A stretch of DNA of 64,000 nt from Cristatella mucedo (lineage: Eukaryota > Bryozoa > Phylactolaemata > Cristatellidae). The stretch covers positions 426,001-490,000 of the forward strand of contig WPIO01000076.1 of the NCBI GenBank assembly GCA_009760855.2, in the 5' to 3' direction. A model generated the notes under the pieces. That model had not been told where the DNA came from, ran no database searches, and saw only the letters and a list, made by a program, of their open reading frames with translations. This document shows positions 56,365 to 64,000 of this stretch, one piece after another. Both the position numbers and the translations under genes were made by a program. Each line of letters begins with the position of its first letter. Within the stretch, counting starts at the first letter, position 1.

Positions 56365-57427
56365 TAATATTATTTTTAATTTCTGAACTGCCGGGCAAGT
56401 AAGGGGCAGCATCAGCCAACCGGCCCAATGCACAATAGGTGACAGTAACTAGTGACTAGTGTGCCCGTGCTAGGGGGGACTGAGCAAGAGGGACATCGTC
56501 GAGCACGTGATGAAGCGAAGCCAGTATGTGCTGGTGAAAAATGGCCTGCTCTGCAGTTAGTTCAGTCAGGGGTCACCTAAGCTGGTGCATGCCCCTCCCA
56601 CAGATGCCCTAAAAATGTTCGGCCTGATGCTGAAGCCTCAGCTAGTAATAGCATGAGGCGATTTGCACAGACAAATGACTGGTGCCACTAGTATTTACTA
56701 ACTGCTCGTCAGCATGGTCCAATCTCGCTGACAACCGGAAATGAATTCGAATGCATGCAGCATGGACTCAGCATACGGCAGCAGCGGCTGCCAGGGTGGC
56801 TTCTTGGGGGTCGTCGTTAGCTTCAGCCGTGACCGTGCCGGCGGGCGGCTTGGTCATAGCGTGATGGCGTGGCTGCCACGGCTGTAGCTAAGCCCAGCCT
56901 GCCACACGCCGCTGCTGCAGTGCTGCACCGGAGGCTGAGAGTCCAGAGGAGAGGCAACGATCCACGTGGACTCGGAAAGAAGCTTGCGCCCGTGAGCAGC
57001 TACTGCGTTTGGGGCTGGTGGAGGCATGAGGCCACGAGGGCAGAGTGTGAGTAGAGGCATGAGGCCAGCTAGGGAAGATGCAAGGTCAAAGCAGAAATGG
57101 TGTCACTGAAAACTTCTAGGAGAAAAAGAATCATCTGATGGAGGCAGCCTCATCGACCTCACAAACAACACAATCAACCCAGATAGACGGCAGGGAGATG
57201 AATAGACAACAGCTCAATCTATGGCCAGCCGATGGCACACTCACGACACGTCAGACAGACGTGCTAACATACCGACTTAAGCAGGGCCACGTGCAATCAA
57301 CGATTACAGTTTGACAACAACAGCACGACTCGTTTATATCTTATCAACGGTCGGTCTAGAAACAAGCTGCAAGAACAGTTTCCACAGGAGATGAAAGCTT
57401 GACCTCGGGGTCGTGTTTTAAACTCAC

Positions 57428-57516
57428 GGAGCATAAATCCGGGCAGCTGAGGTCAGCATGAAATGCTCGATGTCAGTGACAGCAACAAATCGCCAATACG
57501 ATGAAGCATCACTTAG
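57428..57516 (-). CDS. weak exon candidate
   Basis: An 89-nt open frame between a TTAG acceptor and a GTGAGT donor encodes SSYWRFVAVTDIEHFMLTSA and a few more residues. The composition looks protein-like, but I recognise no family and it does not splice in phase directly to the 54.9 kb exon. Confidence 0.2.
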
Positions 57517-59074
57517 CTAACTGACTGGTCAGCAGTCATAGATTTGCGGGAGCTAGGCACTCCAGGGCTCCTAATTTAGCAGCAACTTGACTTGGTGGTT
57601 AAAGGACAATGCAGACAAATGCGGAAAACAGGCACAAACACCAGCAACTTGGGGGGGGGTTGACTGGCCAGCTGCTCGCGAGCAGAAAAGTCAGCTCTAA
57701 GAATCGAGCACAATGTACCGTGATCTCTGCTCGATGATCTCTCAAGGACAGCTGACTTTATTAGGAACGCACGGCCGGGCAGCCAGCCAGTATGCCTGTA
57801 CAGTGATACCTGTGTTCGGCATTAGACGAGAAGCAGCGTCAGCGGCAGCAGTAGACACGAGCTGAAGCTGAACGGCACGCATTCCGAGATGGCACGTGGA
57901 AAGTGAGCTGACCCAACCATGCAGCCAAGTCGCCACCGTGTGCAGGCGACTCAACAGCGTTTACTCACAACCTAGCTGCAGGGCTATATTAAACTACATG
58001 CATCGAACGCAAGCTACTACAATCTGGCATGTGTAGCATAGCCCTGTGCACGCACACATTAGCATCTCTCTCGGCCACCACCTGGTAGATCGTTGTCAGC
58101 TCAACACTGCCAGGTCATCGGCTCAAGGAAGAAGCCTCTGCCTGGCCAAACTAGCTGGTTGCCTAGCAACAATCCACCACCCCGGCTGGCCCGCCCCAGG
58201 GCCAAACTGCCACGCCAGCTAGAATAGTGCTACACGGCGCAGCTCGTGGCGGCGCCCAACGTGGCAAAAAAACGCTTGCGCCTCTCACGGTACAAACGAG
58301 GCTACATGCTAAGATCAGCGTACCACCAGCACGTCACGCACTATCGAAGCCCCTGGGTGATGATGCCCACGGACTGCTCGCACTTCACGCTCGTAGGTTG
58401 CACTCCTGCAGCAGACTATTCTTCATTGCCTGTAGCAAGCAGTGGCGAGAACAGTTCAGGCTATTCTGCCCTCGCGAAAATGAGGACTCACCTAACCTCT
58501 ATCTAGTATCACGTAAACCAAGCTGATCTTGGGCAACAGCAAAAATACCCGCCGAGCTGGCTCTGACGTCCCTGACTGTGTGCCGGGCCGTCGTGGCACC
58601 ATGCAATACCAGAGAAAATACAATTGCCCGGCCTTGCAAGTCCAGGTGGGAAAGGCTTGGTCACTTCCGCGAGTTTGACACACCGTGTCCACACTTGTGC
58701 ACACACGCTCTCGAGCACACACAGCTATTTGTGAACCAGCGGATCTACCCTCTACAGCTTGCCACGCGAACACGGCAGCAAGCAGCTTGCCTGGGCCACT
58801 TCGCTAGCTAGCAGCAACAGATTGGAGGTCTGAAATCGAGCATGCTGCTAGTCTGCCGTTGGAGCTATTGCACATCTATTGTCAACATCTCAATGCCACT
58901 TAAGAGAATGAAGACAAGTAAGCACCACAATAATGCATGCACACGGCCACCAGCTTAGTTAGTGGTCACTGAAAAGTGCACGGATCTCTGCGGAGCAATC
59001 TAGCAGGTTTGTGTGGTGAGACACACTCGAAGAGCTATGCCAAATAGTGTAGAAAGAGAGACCGACAGACAGCA

Positions 59075-59075
<1 letters not shown>

Positions 59076-59123
<48 letters not shown>

Positions 59124-59330
59124 GAGACCGACAGACACAGGTAGATGGAGACAGAGAAAGAGAGAGAGAAAGAGAGAGAGGTACGGACAGAGAAAGAGAG
59201 AGAGAGGGAGAGAGAGAGAGAGAGGGTGAAAGAAGGAAAGAGAGGGTGAAAGAGGGAGAGAGAGAGGGAGAGAGAGACACGGAGAGAGACAGAAAGAGAG
59301 AGAGAGACAGAAAGATGGACTGAGAGACAG
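59076..59330. repeat. GA-rich microsatellite
   Basis: GA repeats interrupted by ACAGACAGA units. The open frames across it are low-complexity artefacts. Confidence 0.95.
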
Positions 59331-59656
59331 AGACCAGTGAACCTGCAAGAGAGACAGACTTTGTGAGACTGCATCCAGGTGTAAAATGTTCAGTCTAAGA
59401 AATGAATGTCGAGACGCAAGGAGACAGCTCTGGATTTGATGGTGGTTGGATCAAGTGTAGCTACTGAAGCATCAAGTGAGCCGGACATAATACACATATA
59501 ATCACGACTAAAGAAGGACGATTGGCAGGGAATGGCCACCAAGATAGCTTTAGGTTTGCATCGGGTACTCGCCCAGAGTGACTAACTGAAAACTTGTTAA
59601 CTGGAAAGCTGCCCGTGACTAGTTGCCCATGGATTGCCATATTTGCAAATCTGGTA

Positions 59657-59659
<3 letters not shown>

Positions 59660-59722
<63 letters not shown>

Positions 59723-59752
59723 CTCCTCTCTCTCTCTCACTCTCTCTGTTGT
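59660..59752. repeat. (TC)n microsatellite
   Basis: About 75 bp of TC followed by interrupted TC. It lies 330 bp from the GA tract. Confidence 0.95.
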
Positions 59753-61512
59753 ATCATATCCTGTAGGTTTATATGCCTTGCAGGTTGACAGACCTTGTGG
59801 GGTGCCATATTGCAGGTCAGAAAACTTATTCGCCTAATTGAGGATATAATGCAAGCCTGCAGGAGCACAACCGGTGCTCAGGTCTTGCTAGAAGTGGACT
59901 GCAACAGCACAATACAGCCACGGCTGAAAAGCAATAAAGCAATAAAGGACCGATCTCAGGAACACGTGCCAACACAGGACTGGCTGTTTTGAGTGTGCTT
60001 CGCCGGAAGTGCTGCCGAAGAGTTTTTCCGAAACCCATGCACTGAATTCTCGTGAAACCCCGTGTATTTTTTAATTGTTGAACAGCTAAAAGCAACAGGC
60101 CATTGAACGCTTGAGATGCGCTATTTGGTTACGGACAGGCGCAGTGACGGCCACAGTGCTGCACTCGTGGCAATTAGTATTAATACAGGTCACCAATTGG
60201 CTGTCGGACGACTCTGGCTCGGAATTTTCCCTGTTAAAGTCATCCGAAAGCAATATCTTCACAGGTTACAAAGTCATTTTCATTAAACGCTAGCAGCTCG
60301 TACTCAGCTCGGTTTTTCGACGACCTCTACCCGGCCGGCCACTGAATGGTTTCGTGCACATTGTACCTTTACACATCCTTCAGCCTTTGCAGCCAGGTCA
60401 TTTGTGCTTGGGGTCGCTTCTTAACATTCAATGGATTCAACTGATATCGACAGTGCTGATGTCGGCGAAAATCGTTTGGACTTGCTTTAATGATGTTTAC
60501 GACAATTGTCCTGGTTATAAAAAAAACTTGTCACCGAGAAGGCATCTGTGGCAATGTTTTGCAGTACATTGATATAAACCTCGCTAGCTCGGCTGGGCTG
60601 ACCTGACCGGCGCTCAGTACAGCCATCTTGACCAGCCACGTCCTCGAGACGGCGGCTCGCAGTGTTGCTCTGGTGGCCTAGGCTGCAGCAGGCGGCAGTT
60701 GGCCCTAGAGCCCCTTCCCTTAGTGTACTTAGCCGATACTATAGCCGACATACGCCTTCTGTCCGAGCACACTCTGCTATCTTTCCAGTGCTCCAGTCCA
60801 GCTTGTGAAGCACTAGCAGTGTGTGCCCTTGGCCTTGGCGTGTGCCCTTGGCCTTCGGCGCTGTGCTCCTAAGCCTTCGGCATGCCGCAGTCGCAATGAT
60901 TCGCACCCAATTGACCAGAAAGAGACATAAGAGCACACACAGGAAAGTTGTTAGCATTTAAAACTTGCTCGTGCACTGAAAACACCTGCATGCTAAATTC
61001 TTTAATAATTCTTCAAGGCTTGATTCTAAAAAGGCATCGAGATTTTTAAAATGTCTGAACTGGTCGATTTTTTCTATTTTTGTAGTTGCACCTCATCATA
61101 ACCTTGTCTATATGTCGCCACATAGTTCGATTGGTCCATCATTTATTTTTCATCGATGAGGATGGCCCCCTTGAGCCGCTAAGCTGCCTGTAGAGCAACC
61201 AACAGCATCGTACGGGAATGACACCTAATTCGGGGTACCAAATGCGTGCGGCCCTGAGTGTATCTTAGCCACACACATACAAGGATGTGATCGGCCAAGC
61301 CCTTTCTCTCTCTCGAGCGAGGGGGGAGGGCACAGCACAGCAGTTGTGCGAAGCCAGCCAGACACAGTAAGTACGCAATATGCAGAGGCAGCAGCAGTCA
61401 CAGCGAAAGCTACACTGGCTGCTGGCAAAGGCTGCAGCTCCGGAAGGAAGCAGAGTAACCATAGTAACCAGTAGCCATGCGGAAGGAAGTAGAGTAACCA
61501 TAGCCACGAGAA

Positions 61513-61541
61513 CAACCGGCTTGCCCTCAGGGCAAGCCGGT
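61513..61541. repeat. perfect 14-bp inverted repeat, 1-nt loop
   Basis: AACCGGCTTGCCCT and its reverse complement flank a single C. Confidence 0.9.
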
Positions 61542-61559
61542 TAGGAAGATGCCACGTAC

Positions 61560-61680
61560 TTGCCAGCAGTGACGGGGCGCCACCTCGCTCCGTCACTTCC
61601 CGGTCAGACACGGTTGTGTTCGAGATCCTAACAGCGCGATCACGAGCCGCCCTTCGTCCGGGCCTGGACAGCCTTACGGT
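61560..61680 (-). CDS. weak exon candidate, basic segment
   Basis: A 121-nt open frame follows GCCTTTCCAG and ends before GTACGT. It encodes TVRLSRPGRRAARDRAVRIS, then VSDREVTERGGAPSLLA. The splice signals are good, and its base and residue use resemble the minus-strand gene downstream. It may be an upstream exon of that gene. Confidence 0.25.
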
Positions 61681-62031
61681 CTGGAAAGGCAAAAGACAAA
61701 GGGCATGCACACACGCACAGGAGGAGTGCAGTGCACCGCCAATCGGGCGACAGAATGGCGCTGCCGCCCGCCGCTGCCACCTGGGCAGCCAAGGCCGACA
61801 TGAATGCGACCAGCACTGGTCACACCGCGGCAGGCCGTGCTGCTCCTTTCCGGTGGCCATTGAATGACTTGACATCAAATACTTGCTCGGCCAGTCAGTA
61901 GCTAGAGGCACCTAGCACACACGTTCGGGACAGCGGCTGCCGCCGGGTGTGGGGGCCCCACACACGGAGGTGACGGCCCCGAAGCAGCCGCCCCCATAGC
62001 CGGCCAGACATGCTCGACCGTCTGCATGTGT

Positions 62032-62126
<95 letters not shown>
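62032..62126. repeat. (AGC)n triplet repeat, about 31 units
   Basis: An uninterrupted CAG/CTG tract. All minus-strand frames across it (poly-Leu, -Ala, -Cys) are open, but I cannot show that it is coding. Confidence 0.97.
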
Positions 62127-62127
<1 letters not shown>

Positions 62128-63819
62128 CCTCACAGAGCTCTTGCACTGCTGCTGCTGCTGCTGGGCCACAACAGGGCAGGCCAGGGCGGCAGGAACCGGC
62201 CGGGTAGGCAGCCTAGACGACGTGTCAATAAGACCAGTAATTACAGAGCTAGCTGCACTGTACCTGCTTCCTCTTACCGGGCTCCCATGTGGCATGCAAG
62301 AAAACGGATGCACGGATAAGATGCGAGAGAGGACAAATCGGCAGGAGCTAGCTGATGGTGCGACCGGCAAGCGGCCAAGGCAACGGCGGCCTCCTCCGGC
62401 TGCAGAGGCAGCGGCTACTGCTATGCGGTACAAGCATACAAGCCAAAGCGGCGCACGTACCAGAGTGCTCAAGCAGAGCATCTCCTAGAGGCAGACGTCA
62501 CAGCGGTTCCGGCAGCCCCGAGTAACTAAAGCCAGGGGGGAGCACCGGCAGGCATCCCCATCCGGGCAGCCATGCTGACTCGAGCAACAAGAGCGATGCC
62601 TGGCTGCCCAAAAGCTCAGCTCCCCACTGCTACCCAGCCAGCCCACCAACGCTGCCAACACCAGCCACAGCCTCAACTCGGCCACAGGGACGGATAAGTG
62701 CATTGTTATTCTTGTTTGCACGGCACAACCAATAGCCCCGATAACGGCCTAATGCCAAGACAGGCCAGGGGATAAGCAGAGGGCAGGTGGTGGTTAGGCA
62801 AGGGGAGGCAACCAGGAGGCAGGATGCCCCATCACACCGGGACAGCCAATTCGCCAGCAGCTGAGGTCGCATCAGACTGCCAGCAGCTGCTGCAGCTAGT
62901 AGCTCAGCTGACAGCTTCCCTAACGGCACAAGCAAGAGGTGACTCACTTGTGTTTCCCTTAGCAGATACTTTGCTGCGATGCAGCAACCAGTGACAGCAG
63001 CAGCAGCAGAGGCAGTATCGACGGCAGCAGCAGCAACAGTGGTAGCAGCTGGGGCCGCAACAGCAGACCGGCACTAAATGGCAATCACCTGCCAGCCGTG
63101 GCCACCGGCAGCCTTCACCTCTGCGACAGTCGCTAGTTACTTTGCGGCGATCCGAGCAAAATCCTAGTGCCGAGCGACAGTCTGACCCGGCTGCCCGACC
63201 TGCCACGGCCGCTTGCTGCCAGGAGCGTCGGACTGCGTGCCGACTAGCGGCCGACTCGAAGAACAAGGCCTGCGCTGGCTGCCTGCACTGCTGCTGCTGC
63301 TGCAGCAGCAGCAGTGGGCAGCAGTGAGCAGAGGTGGCTGGGCTAGTGGCCTTAGAGAGCAGGAGGCAGGCAGACCTCTGGTATGCTGCAGCCTGGGTGA
63401 GTGAGAGCCGACAATGGACCATACAGACAGCACAAAGGCACCACCTGAGCCGGCATTGAGCGGCCCTGCAAGGCCGTTCGTGGCACGATCAATTCAAACT
63501 AAGTGAGGCCATTGATAAAGAAAAGAGGGCAGCCTTTTATTGGACAAGTAAGCAAGTCGCCAGTGCCGCCCAGGGCCAGTGGTGCTGAATGAAGCGGCCG
63601 GCGGCTGAGCCCTTGAATTAAACGCTGCCTCCGGTAGACTCATGATCACGCCGGATGATCACGCCCCCGCACTGTGACGGCGCAAGCGCCATGCGATCGG
63701 TCTCTGGCATGCTGGGCAGCACGCGGCGGAACAGTAGGCGCGGGTGCACAGGCAGGTGAGCCCAACAGCAGCAGCGAGGTCCTACTCCGAAGCCGCTGCG
63801 GTGCACGAGCTGCTCAGAG

Positions 63820-63892
63820 GCGAATGGAACAGAGAATGGATCTCGGCAATTATTCCAAGCTACTGGAAGCCATACGGGAGCAGTTTTCCATG
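63820..63892 (+). CDS. weak first-exon candidate at right edge
   Basis: An ATG at 63827 begins MEQRMDLGNYSKLLEAIREQ and reaches a GTACGT donor within 70 bp. Upstream sequence is GC-rich, as for a promoter. Without the donor the frame continues about 20 codons to a TGA. I do not recognise the protein. Confidence 0.2.
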
Positions 63893-64000
63893 TACGTAGA
63901 TGCAGACCAAGAAAGTGCAGATGTGGGCTGGCTGTACTCCAGAAGAGGCTGACAACGAACGATTGAAAGCCAGCTGCCCACGCCGACAGGCCCCTCTGTT

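Larger units (their letters stand above)
54938..64000. other. GC-rich region without recognised genes
   Basis: Apart from SINE-1 copy e, the simple repeats and three weak exon candidates, I see no gene here. The missing N-terminal exons of the CEP170-like gene may lie in it or beyond the window. CAG/CTG-rich sequence increases towards 62-64 kb. Confidence 0.5.

Noticed and set aside
58959-59374. Ser/Leu-rich and Arg/Glu-rich ORFs
   Set aside because: They are translations of a GA/TC microsatellite.
62026-62319. 97-codon poly-Ser ORF
   Set aside because: It is a translation of the AGC triplet tract with no supporting splice or start context.

Overview
The window is nuclear DNA from an animal. 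Genes are broken into short exons with GT-AG introns of 0.1-3.3 kb, most non-genic sequence is degraded transposons, and there are long micro- and minisatellites. The exons encode well-conserved animal proteins. I cannot name the phylum; an invertebrate is the most economical guess from the LINE, Tc1/Tigger and tRNA-SINE content, but nothing in the sequence proves it.

Layout. 1-5.8 kb: a Tc1 transposase remnant carrying nested insertions, then a head-to-head pair of LINE copies. 5.9-10.6 kb (+): the 3' five exons of a BPNT1-type 3'(2'),5'-bisphosphate nucleotidase. 10.6-20 kb: repeats, one unassigned 231-codon ORF, a deleted Tigger-type element and LINE fragments. 20.4-28.3 kb (-): six exons of an OTUB1-type ubiquitin thioesterase, with a 1.7 kb minisatellite of 18-bp units in one intron. 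30-36.7 kb: two LINE families (called LINE-A and LINE-B here), each with endonuclease and reverse-transcriptase remnants, and a second Tigger-type copy. 37.8-40.4 kb: further LINE-A. 40.9-44.8 kb (+): a complete three-exon coding region for an MCFD2-like EF-hand protein. 45.6-54.9 kb (-): at least seven phase-compatible exons of a large low-complexity protein that I tentatively place in the CEP170 family. 55-64 kb: GC-rich sequence with CAG, GA and TC tracts and only weak exon candidates.

The four host genes are ordinary housekeeping genes with no shared pathway: nucleotide-phosphate turnover, deubiquitination, ER-Golgi cargo export, and centrosome/microtubule function. The more unusual content is the mobile DNA. 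LINE-A ends in a conserved double hairpin followed by a TAA-rich tail, and a tRNA-headed SINE carries a matching 3' hairpin, which suggests it borrows LINE-A's machinery. A 174-bp hAT-type element at 48.1 kb closely resembles the SPIN elements known for horizontal transfer. Several insertions can be dated relative to one another because an empty copy of the target lies elsewhere in the window.

Exon boundaries were chosen by hand from reading frame, splice consensus and remembered family sequences. Family identities and consensus comparisons are from memory, not from a search.
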